Shown here one piece after another: positions 24,063-35,049 of a stretch of 64,000 nt of DNA; position 1 is the stretch's first letter; each line of letters starts with the position of its first letter. The stretch comes from Biscogniauxia marginata. Its lineage: Eukaryota; Ascomycota; Sordariomycetes; Xylariales; Xylariaceae. Under the pieces are notes generated by a model. It made no database searches. It saw nothing but the letters and a program-made list of their open reading frames with translations, and had not been told where the DNA came from. Location of the stretch: contig MU404082.1 of NCBI GenBank assembly GCA_022695795.1, positions 248,001 to 312,000 on the forward strand. Direction: 5' to 3'. The position numbers and the translations under genes were made by a program.

Positions 24063-25304
24063 ATGGCAGACGATCGCGCCTTCGACATAACCATACTTGG
24101 CGCCACAGGCTGGACCGCTACCATCTGCGCGCAGCACATCGCACGCACGCTACCCACCAACCTCCGCTGGTGCATCGCCGGCCGTTCCCCCAGCAAACTC
24201 GAAGCCCTAGCAGCGGACCTCCGGCGTACCAACCCGGACCGCCCCGCGCCCAGAATATCCGTGCTCCCGGACCTCTCCCCGGCCTCCCTCGAGCCCCTCG
24301 CCCGCAGCACCCGGGTCCTCATCAACGGCGTCGGCCCGTACCACAGATACTCGACGCCCGTGGTCGCCGCGTGCGCCGGCAGCGGCACGCACTACGCCGA
24401 CTTCACGACCGAGACGCGCTGGGTCGCCGACATGGTGGCCGCGTACGACGCGCCCGCGCGCTCCACCGGCGCCATCCTCATCCCCTCCATCTCGCTATCC
24501 AGCGCGCCCTCCGACCTCGTCGCGTGGCTCGTCGCGCGCGAGGCGCCGGGGCTCGTCCGCGAGGTCGCCGCCTCCGGCGCGCTGACCATGCTCGGCATGC
24601 AGGGCGGCTCTGCCGAGACCGTGCTCGGCGTCGCGGAGCGCTACGGCGTATCCTGGTTCTGGGCCCCCGACCCGTGGGCCTTGTCGCCGCAGGCGCGGCG
24701 GCGGCCGGAGACTGGTGCTACCCCCCGGGGCGGCCTGGCAGGGTACCGCTTCGAGCCCGCGCTCGGCGGTGCCCTGGCGCCCTCCTTCGTGGCCGCGTCG
24801 AACGAGGTCGTGGTGCAGCGCTCCGCGGGCCTCGACCCCGAGCTGTACGGCGCCGGCTTCGTCTACCGCGAGTACGTGCCCGCCTCGGGGCGGCTCGGCG
24901 CCGCGCTGATATATCTCGCTACTAAGCTCGGAATCTTGCTCCTGGCGCTGCCGTGGTTCCGCGCGCTCGTCCGCGCGAAGATCATGTTCGAGCCGGGCAC
25001 GGGGCCGGACCGCGAGGAGAGCCGCAGTGCGGAGCGCGCGGACTTCAGGGCCGTCGGGTTCGTCGCGGGGCGGGAGGAGCCCGTGCTTAGGGCCGAGTTC
25101 AAGTATCAGGGCGCGCTCACGGATATCAGTGCGATACTGGCGGTGGAGGCGGCGGCCGTGTTGTTGGAGATTTCGAGGGCGGAGGGCAAAGAGGGGGCAG
25201 AGCGGAGAAGAGGGGGGCTACTGACCCCGTCGACACTGGGATTGCCCTTTGTTGAGAGGTTGAGGAAGGCCGGAGTAGAGCTGAGAGTAGAGAGGCTGGT
25301 TTGA
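24063..25304 (+). CDS. saccharopine dehydrogenase-like (trans-acting enoyl reductase type) oxidoreductase
   Basis: Intronless, 413 residues, very GC-rich compared with its flanks. The N-terminus is a Rossmann nucleotide-binding fold with GATGWTA from G13, then a CIAGRS segment and NGVGPYHRYSTPVVAAC, the pattern of the saccharopine dehydrogenase NADP-binding family including trans-acting enoyl reductases. A hydrophobic stretch at roughly 280-305 (ALIYLATKLGILLLALPWF) suggests membrane association, known for eukaryotic members of this group. The reaction is unknown: such proteins rarely are lysine-pathway enzymes and many act on lipids or natural products. Its close neighbour downstream is convergent (the next gene ends at 25580 on the minus strand). 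No defects seen. The ATG at 24063 follows a pyrimidine-rich leader. Confidence 0.85.
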   Translation: MADDRAFDITILGATGWTATICAQHIARTLPTNLRWCIAGRSPSKLEALAADLRRTNPDRPAPRISVLPDLSPASLEPLARSTRVLINGVGPYHRYSTPVVAACAGSGTHYADFTTETRWVADMVAAYDAPARSTGAILIPSISLSSAPSDLVAWLVAREAPGLVREVAASGALTMLGMQGGSAETVLGVAERYGVSWFWAPDPWALSPQARRRPETGATPRGGLAGYRFEPALGGALAPSFVAASNEVVVQRSAGLDPELYGAGFVYREYVPASGRLGAALIYLATKLGILLLALPWFRALVRAKIMFEPGTGPDREESRSAERADFRAVGFVAGREEPVLRAEFKYQGALTDISAILAVEAAAVLLEISRAEGKEGAERRRGGLLTPSTLGLPFVERLRKAGVELRVERLV

Positions 25305-25579
25305 CAGGAATTATTTTCTTGACCCTTGCAAGTTAGAGCTATTTGATGTATTATTTTAACGATACCTACTAGTCAGTATTAGATATATTACTATGTTTTT
25401 AATGTCTGCCTTTTGCTCTTCTTGACACTACTATTCCACAATTTTTGCGAGGACTTTCCAATAAGCCACTTTTGTGAAATGCCTAGATATAATATGCTCA
25501 AAGATCGAATTAAATATGACTGCAAGTTTTCCTAATCATTATCGCGCTTTCTTATACCCCTTCCTAGGGTATCGTTCCA

Positions 25580-27194
25580 TCAAAACCCTTGCTGTGCATG
25601 CCACTTTTCCTTCCACCCAGGGAACCACGGGCTGTCATCGAGTGTCTTTGGCTCCCAGTCCTCCTCCACAAGTCCATTTTCCTTCTGCTCCCTCTCAAAC
25701 TCCTCCAGCATCGGGATCGTGACGTGCTCTGTGTGCCATGTGTTCTTGTACTTCATGAGATTTTCCTTGCCCTCTTTAAGCACCTTCAGGACGAGACTTG
25801 GTATGTACGGCTCATCCCGGAATTCTTCGACAGGGGTGAAAAGAGCCTTGAAGTTGAACACTATGCCGCCGGATAATGGGAGGCGCCGTAGTGTCTGCCA
25901 GTCTACTCGTAGATGCAGTCGCGAGCGTTCCAGGCTGGGGTCCTGGGCGCTGCGGTAGGCTTCGTGTGGGTCACCCGGTGGCATGTACAAGGGCTGGTCT
26001 ACCTCTAGACCCCAGGAACCTCGCTGGATGGGCTTGCTTGTAGGCATCTTGGAAAAGAACCTGATAAAAGTCAGTGAGGAACAAGAAAGAAGATATTGAG
26101 GCTGGAGTGGATCTAAAGCTGGGTAGCTAGGGGCCCTTACCGATCCATACTGAACTGCATCTTTTCCTTGTAATCCGGAATATACTCGTGTATCTCGTCG
26201 AGCCTTAGGCCGATCTTGCTAGCCACGTTCCAGCCTAGGGCAGAACAGATCACGCCGGCGCGGAATGAATAGTAACCAGTTTCTGGATCTCGAAGCGTGA
26301 TGCCAAAGTCTTCCGGCACGTTGTCCAGCAGGACGAACAATGGTTCCTTCTCCTTGATCATTGTCACTGTGCCCAGGATCTTGTTCTCCAGCTGAGTCTT
26401 GTCTTCTGAAAGGACGAAATACTGTGGATACCGGGCACATATAAATTGCAAAACCATCTCCATGAGCTCCTTGCACGCCAGCTCAGAGCCTGGTAGCCAT
26501 TGTAGCACATTCTTCCCATGCTTGGCATAGAGCTCCTTGCGCTGAGCGATGCGGGTCTTGTAGGTTGACTCCAGTTCTATCCACCAGTCGGTCTCGAGCT
26601 TAGTCAACGCTTCATACTTCCGTTAGCCCCCCTGACGGAATAATGTTAGGAAATAGATGACTTACACATAGTTTGATGGTACGCCCACCGGAAAGGCCTA
26701 TACGGTCTTGGCTTCGCCTTTTCAATGTCGAACTCCTTGTATGGCTGAGGCATCGGGACGTCGGCAAGAGTCGAATAGTCCGGGAAGTCACCCAATGCCT
26801 TTATCTCTTTGACAGAGAAACCAGTAAAATTGTATTTCGAATCATCTGCAGTCCGATAATCCTCCCCGAGATTCAAGAGTGAGCCCTCGAACGTGCGTTG
26901 GTCAAACGCTAGGTCGCCCATCGCTTTTCGCTGCTCATCTGGCATATTGGGAACCATCTTCTCCAACTGGCTGCGTTGTAACGGTGGGAATGTTGAGGCT
27001 AGGGTTGAAATAGATGACGCAAGGGGCTTTGAGAACGTTTGTTTTTCGAGCGACGGCGTGCTGGGCCTGGATGGCTGTCGCGCAAAACCGAACCGCCTGA
27101 AGACGACATCTTTCTGCGTCTTACTGAGGGACAGGAAGGTGACCAGGGTTAGACATAAGGCGACGGCCGGCCAAATAATAATAGACAACATCAT
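25580..27194 (-). CDS. haem-dependent oxidative N-demethylase-like protein (DUF3445 family), membrane-anchored
   Basis: The family takes its name from the alpha subunit of bacterial haem-dependent dimethylamine N-demethylase; fungal members are largely uncharacterised. Three exons (27194-26666, 26609-26141, 26060-25580) give about 492 residues. Residues 2-24 are a hydrophobic membrane anchor (LSIIIWPAVALCLTLVTF). The conserved core runs from YNFTGFSVKEIKALGDFPDYS through WLPGSELACKELMEMVLQFI, LLDNVPEDFGITLRDPETGYY and DRFFSKMPTSKPIQRGSWGLE to the LRVDWQTLRRLPLSGGIVFNFK region. The first acceptor was chosen to keep phase, giving HQTMSLTKLE. In fungi such a protein may demethylate methylamines or act on another substrate; the haem ligand cannot be assigned from sequence alone. 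Confidence 0.85.
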
Positions 27195-28092
27195 TAATTA
27201 AGTGTGAATGACATGTATCAAGAAGAAACTAAAGTAAGCCCTCTTCACAGGCGTGCTTCAGAAAAAAACGACCTCATTGAATTGCTTGATGATATTGTGA
27301 TTATCTTAGGTGTTAGTCTAATTAGCATGTATTAATATCAATATCAGACTATGCGAGATCCGTATAGATTGAGTTCAACTAAGACATGCACAGCGATAAC
27401 GGCCTCCGTTATTCGGACAGCGGGGTGAGCCTGTGATAAGAATGACACGACATCATAGATAGCAATTGGCCAGATATATCCATGGGACGGTAATTATGAA
27501 GCCATGTGGTAGATCTGCAGCGGTTGGGGAACTTGGTTGCCGCGCGCTAGTACTAGATTGATAACACCAATATCGTGACTGGTGGCTGACAATCTTGGTT
27601 TACGAGAGCACATCATCGATAGGGAGATAATCAGGGTTTAGTAACCACCATTATTACCTTGGACCATATACCAACCCGCATGTTTCCATAGATAGTATAC
27701 ACTGTTTTAGTTGCCTTGGCTGAACTAGAACTGTTATAGTCTGCCATATTTGGATCAGTGAATAGAGTCTAGTTCATGTGGTCTTGAGAGAGGGGCATAT
27801 GTAACGCGATGGCAGTGGACGGTACATCATCTTACAAAACACATAGGACTTCCGTCCAGGAAGAGATCCAAAGTTTGGGAATCTAACATTTATTAGTGAA
27901 TCATCTTGTATAATGAATTTAATCATGATAGTGAATGGCTACGATGACGAAACGATGTGATCCAGTGAATGAAATGGAAAATCTCATTGCTATAAATTTT
28001 ACCAAGCACTGCTTTTTCATCGAGCATCACACACGTATTGAGCACACACTACGTAAGCACTAGAGTATATCGACAATGATACTTGGCGACCT
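27195..28092. other. AT-rich intergenic region between divergent genes
   Basis: No gene recognised. The TATA-like sequence TATAAAT near 27991-27997 lies about 95 bases before the ATG at 28093. Confidence 0.4.
27991..27997 (+). promoter_or_regulatory. TATA-like element upstream of the 135-residue orphan gene
   Basis: TATAAAT on the plus strand about 95 bases before the ATG at 28093, at a spacing reasonable for a fungal core promoter. Supported only by sequence resemblance. Confidence 0.3.
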
Positions 28093-28500
28093 ATGAACAG
28101 AGAGAGAAAGAAATACTTCGAGTGGGGATGCTCAGTCCCTATAGACCCCACCACGAAACAGCCAACATCGACGACCATCACTCACTGTGACACTTGCGAA
28201 TGTCCCGGTCCGGATAAGGATGGTATTCTCGTGGTGATACTTGAGAGAGCCTGTCAGCTTCACGAGTCTAACGTCGTAAAATATATGATCCCCGTGGTGA
28301 ACAACATGGCGAGAGAAGCTGCCATCAAGGTCGGTCTCAACTTACAGCAGGGTATTGACGACCTCCCGATGTATAAAGATAGAGTATACTGGGTTGACGG
28401 GGTTTGTACTGAGATTCTGGGCAGAGGGTTTACTGCCGAGGAGTTTGCAGAGCTTGGGAAGTTACCTAAAGGTCAACTTCTATGCTCCTGGGTTCTCTAA
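28093..28500 (+). CDS. hypothetical protein, 135 residues
   Basis: I do not recognise this protein. The frame from the ATG at 28093 to the TAA at 28500 is intronless. It has balanced amino-acid use, with a Cys-containing THCDTCECPGPDKDG segment (about 35-50) that could bind metal. A helical-looking section follows (ILERACQLHESNVVKYMIPVVNNMAREA). No signal peptide or membrane segment is visible. It lies in AT-rich DNA beside a protein kinase and an SRR1-like gene, a setting typical of accessory fungal genes. A TATA-like box upstream supports expression. It may be a lineage-specific gene or a remnant of a longer one. Confidence 0.5.
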   Translation: MNRERKKYFEWGCSVPIDPTTKQPTSTTITHCDTCECPGPDKDGILVVILERACQLHESNVVKYMIPVVNNMAREAAIKVGLNLQQGIDDLPMYKDRVYWVDGVCTEILGRGFTAEEFAELGKLPKGQLLCSWVL

Positions 28501-28759
28501 ACCACAGAGGATTTTCTATATAGAAGCTTTTAACTAGAAATTATCATTCTGTTTACACTGATATACTAATTTATTTCGGTGTCCATAAAAATCTGATCTA
28601 TCTAATTTCGCTGATGACTACTCGGTGTTAATTTGTTACTGAAGAAGTAAAATGATATATCCTGTTACGATCCCCAATTCGCCTAGGGCGATATGTACAG
28701 CTCCCCAATCCGATTCCCTCAAAATTTGCCTCCCGTAACGGAAAAATCTGTGACCTTTG

Positions 28760-30001
28760 CTAACTGGTGTCCGCATCAAATAATACTCTCTGCAATACGT
28801 CTCCAATCGCGACTTCAGACTCAAGTGCCTCGTGGGGTGCGAAAGATTGCGCATTCTTCGTTTGAACTGCGTTTTCCGTTACGCGGAGCATTTCTTCCAA
28901 GCTTGGCCGGTTTGCTTCGTCTGTAGCTAAACATCGAGCAAGAAAGTCTCGAAGTTCAGGGTCTAATGTCGGGTACCTGGCACCTTGACCATGAGGCAGG
29001 ATCTCGGTCGCTACTGTTTCGATTCCCTTGTATTGTGACTTGGCATTATGAAGCCGTACTTCTTGTCTGGCTATTAAGCCAAGCATCCTCTGTAAACTAT
29101 TAGTATCTGTCCACAAAGCGGTGACACAAGTTGATTACCAGTGAGATCTTATATAAATTCCCCCGTACTCCCCACTCCTTATTTTCTTCCGTCTCTCCAA
29201 AGTCGATAAACTTTATTACCGGCGTGGAGAAATGTTCTGCAAATCTAAAATCTGGGTTCCCAATCATAATGTTACCGGAGTGTAGATCTCCATGATATAT
29301 ATCGGTTGGTGCTCTCCCGTCCGTGGGAATCGTTTCTAACTGCGATGGTTCATATTCTCCACCGTTTGGTGGATATGCCAACCCTACACATGCTCTCACC
29401 ACTTTCAAGTTTAGCATCAATAACTAAGCACGGTAAAATAAGTGACTAACTTACAGCATAAGAAGAAACACCATAGGACGCGATTAGGAAGATGCACACG
29501 CTTTTTTCTTAACCTTGCCATGAGTCTTGATAGTGTGCCGTTCTCGAGATATTCCATTCCAAGAACCGGCCTTGTTAGTCCCTCCAACGCAGTTTTCATA
29601 GGAACTTGGGAATTCCCAATAGGATTTGCAGATGATGGAGGTGTAGGATCATCGTGTCCGGCAAGCATCTGAACACAATGTTCTGCACCGCGTAGCCTCT
29701 ACCGATTCTATTAGCACACCAGGGTTCGAAGATTGATTAATGGTGCTCCTACCCTTAGCCACTTGATCTCGTTTCTTAATTGTATTTCACCATTTATCCC
29801 TTTTCCTCTCTTAATGGCCACCCTCTGGCCCGGCCCGGATGGATCCTTCTCCTTCACGAGTATTGTCACCGCGTATTCTCCATCCCCAAGGTACTTCTCG
29901 TACTCCCATATCGGTATCGTTGCGAAATGACGCTTCAGCTCATCAACAACCCTCTGGGATTCGTCAGGATCTGTTAAGTCGATAAAGGATGCATTAGCCA
30001 T
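28760..30001 (-). CDS. fungal accessory protein kinase
   Basis: A protein kinase domain of a family expanded in moulds and otherwise uncharacterised. Four exons (30001-29753, 29698-29455, 29401-29139, 29089-28760) give 361 residues. The kinase landmarks are present in order: glycine loop GDGEYA at 39-44, ATP lysine K64 in VAIKRG, helix-C glutamate near E78, catalytic HGDLHSGN with D203 and N208, and the metal-binding DFG at D231 (KFIDFGET). The third exon was joined at a late AG after a CTAAAC branch because this restores the LVRACVGLAYPP segment of the family. All catalytic residues are intact, so it is probably active. It lies in AT-rich DNA with a damaged relative-like gene near 39.5 kb, suggesting a mobile or fast-turnover family. 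Substrate unknown. Confidence 0.85.
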
Positions 30002-32455
30002 ATCGTGGTTTATAACTGAGAAAGCGTGGACAGTATCGATGATAAGAAATATAGTCAAAATTTACCCGATGCTTATAGTAAGACATGCAAACTTGGTTCT
30101 TATTAATCATTCAATGAAAGAACTCAAGTAAATACGCTTCCGGCCAACTAGAAGGGCAATGGCTTTATAATCGAACAATAGTCTTCCGGTGCACACCAAG
30201 TAAACCAAGAGACTTATTGTATGCACATAAAAGGAGTTCGAGGCCCCTATTTGAGACGATTCTTTCTCTGATAATAATAACATGAAGACACGCTAGCTTG
30301 AAGAAGTACTATTGAGCGGTGGTTAGATAGAGAGCGATGTTTGAATACATAATTTTGAACCGATGCACATAATGGGCAGAAAGTCTTTGTCTGATGACAT
30401 AACAAGAGAAGCAAGACTTGGGGCAACAAGGACTTCGACAACCACCATCCTCTTTGGAATCGGCCTTGTCCTGGAAGTAGAGCCCCCCAAAGATACGTAC
30501 TAAAATAACCTGAATGCTTTCATGCGGCAAGGATAATCTATTCTACCTGCACGTTTCTATCTTCCAATTTCTTATGCAGCTACGGAATCTCACGTACAGG
30601 CAATGGGGCTTTGGGACTGCCTGACAGAAGATCATCCTGGGTGTTAGAAATATCGATATATGTTGTGACTGTATTATTGATTGCGAGTAGTTCCCCCACA
30701 CTGACTCAAGAGGCAAGTCCATGCAATGTTTTCTTCGACTCAGACCCAAGAGACTCGGTAGATATATAGGCCCGGTTTCTACCTCTTGACAGGAAATTGT
30801 CTAGGAAAATATAAAAATAGCAAGCGATGATTTGAAACGAATAGCTCGTTTCGTATAATAAAACCTACCTAATATAAACCAATTGTAATACACGGATGAG
30901 TAGTCAACTCTTGCGATATAATGTTAAAGCGGAAGCAGTTTATCCCCTCTCCCTTTTCCCCTAATCCTTTCCCATATAATTGTCCAAGGGACCAAGTAGG
31001 ATAATCTTGTCCCCAGGCAGGGCATACTTACATAAAGCCTTTGGGCAGTTCTAGAGATGCAATGACGCCCATTCCTGGCCAACAATCTGATTGCGCTGTA
31101 GACTCCTGTCGTTCGATATAGTATTCGATATCTCGGGGAACGTTCGGAGTTTAGCACATATCTTTAATCAGCGAAGTTCACCGAGAACCCACGCGATTGG
31201 CTCGATTGGAGATCGTGTGAGAATCGCCAAGGTCTTAGTGCCGATGCTCTTATCAGATTGGCCAAGTCGGTGCGTTATCGCATTCCGAAATAGGACATGC
31301 CCTATTTGGTATGTCGAATAAATGTTCATGCTAGCTTAGAGGGCCTGATGAGCTAATCGAATGCCGTATTTTCTGGGGTATAAGCTTTAGCTATTGAGGA
31401 TCATGGTAAGGTGTAGACTGGTTCTCCCCGGGTGCTATAATAGAGTGAAATGGGTCAATTTGGCATGCTCTATACACAGTTGACAAGTATGATAAGCTCT
31501 TTTTAAGAAGTACCCTCTCTCTCTCTCTGTGTATACCCATACCGGCCTTATTTTCTGACAGGCCTTCAAGACACAGGATCTGGGACAGAAATGTTTACTA
31601 TGATGAACGGTAGGTGGGACTTGTATCTTCAAATCGCGTAGACACCGGTGTTCTCCTCACTGGAGCTCTCATAGTATACCAAATAGAATACACAAGGTGG
31701 ACCCATTAGGCTATTTGATTCGTGAATATAACCTGGTCCTGTTAGACGTATTATGCCCCAAGTGTTAAGAAGTAGTGTTATATTGCTTTCAAAGAGATTT
31801 AATAGTAAACAGGTGAATAAGTTTACACAGAAATCTTGATATTGCCGTGTCTGCTTTGAATTCCAACTTGAAGGTTATACTGTACTACACCAAATATCCT
31901 TCTTAAAACATCAAGTTCCTGTTGATTTGTAGGAAAGAAAGTGTTATGTGCCTTAGCTTAGTGAGGCTTTTATTTCAACAGTTCCCAGCATACCTAATGA
32001 AGGCCTGTGTGGCCGACAACACTAAAAAGCTACAAGGTCATGTGGTAGTTGCTAAATACACACAATATATTCTCTGCTTACTACCTAGTTAGGAATTTAT
32101 CGGAATCTGTAATTTGTGTGTCCTCGGGGCTGCTCGAAGTATCCAGGAAATGGTGTCTCCTGCCGCCTATACACTGAAGCTATTAAATATAGAGGCGTTC
32201 GTGATTACCCCCTTTGCTAATAATACTGTGATTTCCAAGAAGTAGCCAAAGATAATCTATCGCAATTCAATTTGACTTCGGCCCTGATACTTCCCACTCA
32301 TTTAGATATTGAAATGCCAATAACCAGTCAAGTCATCCATGTCTCGTAGAATCCATCATCTTTCTTCTATCTCCAACCAAACTAGATTATTCTAGGTACC
32401 CATTCGGCAATCGCTATCACAGCCCTTATTTTCTTTGAACAGTACAAGTAGCAGC
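30002..32455. other. AT-rich intergenic region with a dispersed repeat copy
   Basis: No gene recognised in about 2.4 kb. It carries a CT dinucleotide run near 31515-31530 and, at 31921-31980, one copy of a short dispersed repeat that recurs near the right end of the window. Confidence 0.45.
31921..31980 (+). repeat. dispersed repeat, copy 1 of 2
   Basis: About 60 bases matching 63644-63702 with a one-base gap and a handful of substitutions. The shared core is GCTTAGTGAGGCTT. The two copies differ by C/T and A/G transitions in part, as repeat-induced mutation would leave. Flanking sequence does not match, so this may be an old transposon end or a MITE piece. Confidence 0.7.
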
Positions 32456-33430
32456 ATGTACGACTTTTACCCGCAAGAAAACGAGATGGCGGAAGAAAGA
32501 TCAACCGCGGAGGGCACTCCAGAATTAACAGAAGTTGACAAAGCCGTTGTTCGATATGCCGACTGTCTCTACAAATTTGGCAAGCCTCTGTGGACAAGAG
32601 AGATGTTGGAGGATATTGAAGTACAAGTGGACGAGAATCCGCAGTTCTACATGATCCAGCGCATTGACGGTTCCTATGTTCGGAAACTGAATGAGAGGCA
32701 TTTTAGGCCCGACGAGTGGTATGTTTATTGCTGATCGCATTATTCTTTGGGAAAATTTGCCATTAGCACTCTAATCTTGAGGTAACCAGGGTTCCCAAAG
32801 TGATTTTCTTCAGCCACCGGCAGATCGCGAACCCCACCGAGGAGGAGTGGCCGAACCACCATAGACTCTGCTCCTACATGATACAAAAGAACCACCACAC
32901 TAGGTCACAACTTTCGGTTCGGGAGCTGCATGAAGGGTTTGTAGTTGCGAACAGCAGATGGCGAGAGAGCGAATACGGCAAATACTTCGAGGAAGCGCTA
33001 AGGTCATTTGAAATTCCATCTACTGTTAACAAAGTAGTCTGCTTTGCCCTTGGATACCGTATCGCGTCCGCAGATTTTGAATTCACGTCACGACATCCAG
33101 CAGCATTGTCAATTAAACGTATTTTGATGGAAAAAAACAGGACGTGACGTACGTTTGTTGACTCAAGACCCAGCGTATAGCCCCTCCATAGAGGAAGTCC
33201 TTGAAGAACATGGTTTCGAAGTACTAGGTGTTGAGGGAGTGAGAGGATTCCTTGAGGTGGACGAGAACACAGTCGTATTCGCTGTGAATGCAGGAACTTG
33301 TGTCAGGGAGATTATCGCGGATCTTGCGAGACCAGCGATCATTATAAGTCACTCCTTCGATGGCAGCAATCTCTCCTGGGATGTTCCAGACCAATGGATA
33401 CTTGAGCATACGGGATATAACATCCGGTAA
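32456..33430 (+). pseudogene. SRR1-like domain protein, frame broken by an A-homopolymer
   Basis: The encoded protein resembles the fungal SRR1-like family (named after a plant light-signalling and clock protein; fungal function unknown). Exon 1 is 32456-32718; a 71-nt intron follows; exon 2 starts at 32790. Family landmarks are VVCFALGYRIASADF followed by LLTQDPAYSPS, VLEEHGFEVLGVEGVRGFLEVDENTVVFAV and the closing LARPAIIISH. Between the first and second halves the frame breaks at a run of seven A at 33131-33137, giving a TGA at 33145. Removing one A would restore a continuous frame that stops at 33430. This may be an assembly error, a real null allele or, much less likely, an unusually short 22-nt intron. 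Apart from this break the coding sequence looks intact. Confidence 0.7.
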
Positions 33431-34079
33431 GGTCTAATTTAGATACCGGAGGATGATGCTTTACACTGAAATTGAAGTGCTATAGAGTTGGGGACTTGGA
33501 TTCTGACTCGATACGCACTAAGGCGATGTTCAATTCATGTTACTATGAGGGAGCGTGGGTAGGGATCTGGCTGAATTCTGGTCTACGATGGCCTGTAGAT
33601 ACGATGGCCTATGTCCGCCTCCCAATATGATGTAAGCGATTCCGAGTCCAGCAAGACTACAACCAACGAGATCGATCACGACGACAGCGAAATTAATAAG
33701 AAACAAGTCAATAAAGAGTAGGAAGGGTGGTTATAACCTAAATATGCTTTGATTGTTTTAGGGAGTACCTTACTATTCATTCCTTTCATTGGCAGCGTAC
33801 TAGCATTCCATATTATGGATAGGATCATCAGTTTATAGGAGCGAATTGAAAATACTCCGAATAGGTTATTGGCCAAAACTACACTATCTGTGCAAGTATT
33901 TGAGCTTTCATTATGATTAGCGAGAGCTTTATGAATTCAAAAGGACAGGGACTCCCAATGAACAATGCCTCCGAACAAGGCTTGTCTATTACTTCGTCTA
34001 TAGAGCTAGATTTTTCCGAAGTAGTACCTAACAAGCTTTATCATACGAAGGCTATGTGACTGGGTCAAGATCATGCCTT
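33431..34079. other. intergenic, no gene recognised
   Basis: AT-rich sequence with short frames only, between the SRR1-like gene and the 3' end of the chitosanase gene. Confidence 0.4.
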
Positions 34080-35049
34080 CTACGGCGACCGGGGAGAGAT
34101 GCGCTCTATGAGCTTGTCCCCAATCCCTTCGATGCTAGTCTCGAACTCCTCGAAGCTCGTCGCACCCCACTTGGCACCGTCCGGTCCCGGTAGTGCGTCC
34201 GAACCATTGAAGCCTATGTACAGAACGTCCGTGTCCGAATGCCCATTGTAAATGTTCATCGAATCTCCGTAACACGCCATCGCAAGCGAGAGCGAGGCTT
34301 CGCCGATGAAGGCTTGGTCGCCACTGTCGTCTCGCTGATCGCCCCAGATACCGTATATCTTCCGCCGCGCGTGGGTGTTTTTGTTGTTATTATTAAGTGA
34401 ACCAAACCACTTCAAAGGACAGGGACACTCGGGTTCATAATATGGAAGTTTAATTACCAACTTGTCGCCGCACACGACTGCCATGACGCTCAGGGGTTCG
34501 ATCCCAAATTCTTGCGGGTCGAAGTACCGCGTGGAGCCGGAATTTCCGAAGACCACATAGGGATGGACGTAGGGGCTCAGGTCCGCGACGGAATGGTTAT
34601 ACGACTGGACTGTATCGCGAAATGAGGTGGGCAACGGGGTATCGGGAGAGTAGCATCGTCCGTCGTCCGCCGGCCCGCCGTGGACCCCTTTACAAATGAT
34701 GTCCATGTCCGCGAGGTGCTTCTGCATTCCCTGGATGTAGATGATGCGGTAGTCTAGGCGGTGGTCTCCGCAGTAGGCAAAAGCTAAACCAGCGTTGTTA
34801 GAGCTCGAGATAATGACGACAACGTATAGTCAAAGGAACACTCGGGGGGAAGGGGGGCGCCGCATAGCTGGCTGGCTTACTATCCTCGCTTGAGTCCGGC
34901 GAGCTGTAGTACCCCACAACCTCGTTCGCCGTACATTGTGCGGAGTTTCTGATCCTGTGGTAGAGATTGTCTACATTCTCTGGGATGTCCCTACTGCGAG
35001 AAACGTCTAAAAGGGAGTAAAGGGTTAATAGGCAAGGCAGGAGATGCAT
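34080..35049 (-). CDS. secreted chitosanase, glycoside hydrolase family 75
   Basis: GH75 enzymes are fungal endo-chitosanases that cut beta-1,4 bonds in chitosan outside the cell. Exons 35049-34881, 34783-34458 and 34358-34080 give 257 residues. An N-terminal signal peptide of about 18 residues (MHLLPCLLTLYSLLDV) precedes NVDNLYHRIRNSAQC. The family core follows: FAYCGDH, IIYIQGMQKHLADMDI, GGPADDGRC, HPYVVFGN, FGIEPLSVMAVVCGDKL then IYGIWGD, and GDQAFIGEASLSLA with the catalytic acidic region. Without the 99-nt second intron the frame stays open, but 33 alien residues would interrupt DKL-IYGIWGD, so I read it as a stop-free intron. An ATG at 35091 is also in frame; I prefer 35049 because it exposes the signal peptide. 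The neighbour upstream on the same strand is an FAD-linked oxidase. Confidence 0.92.
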
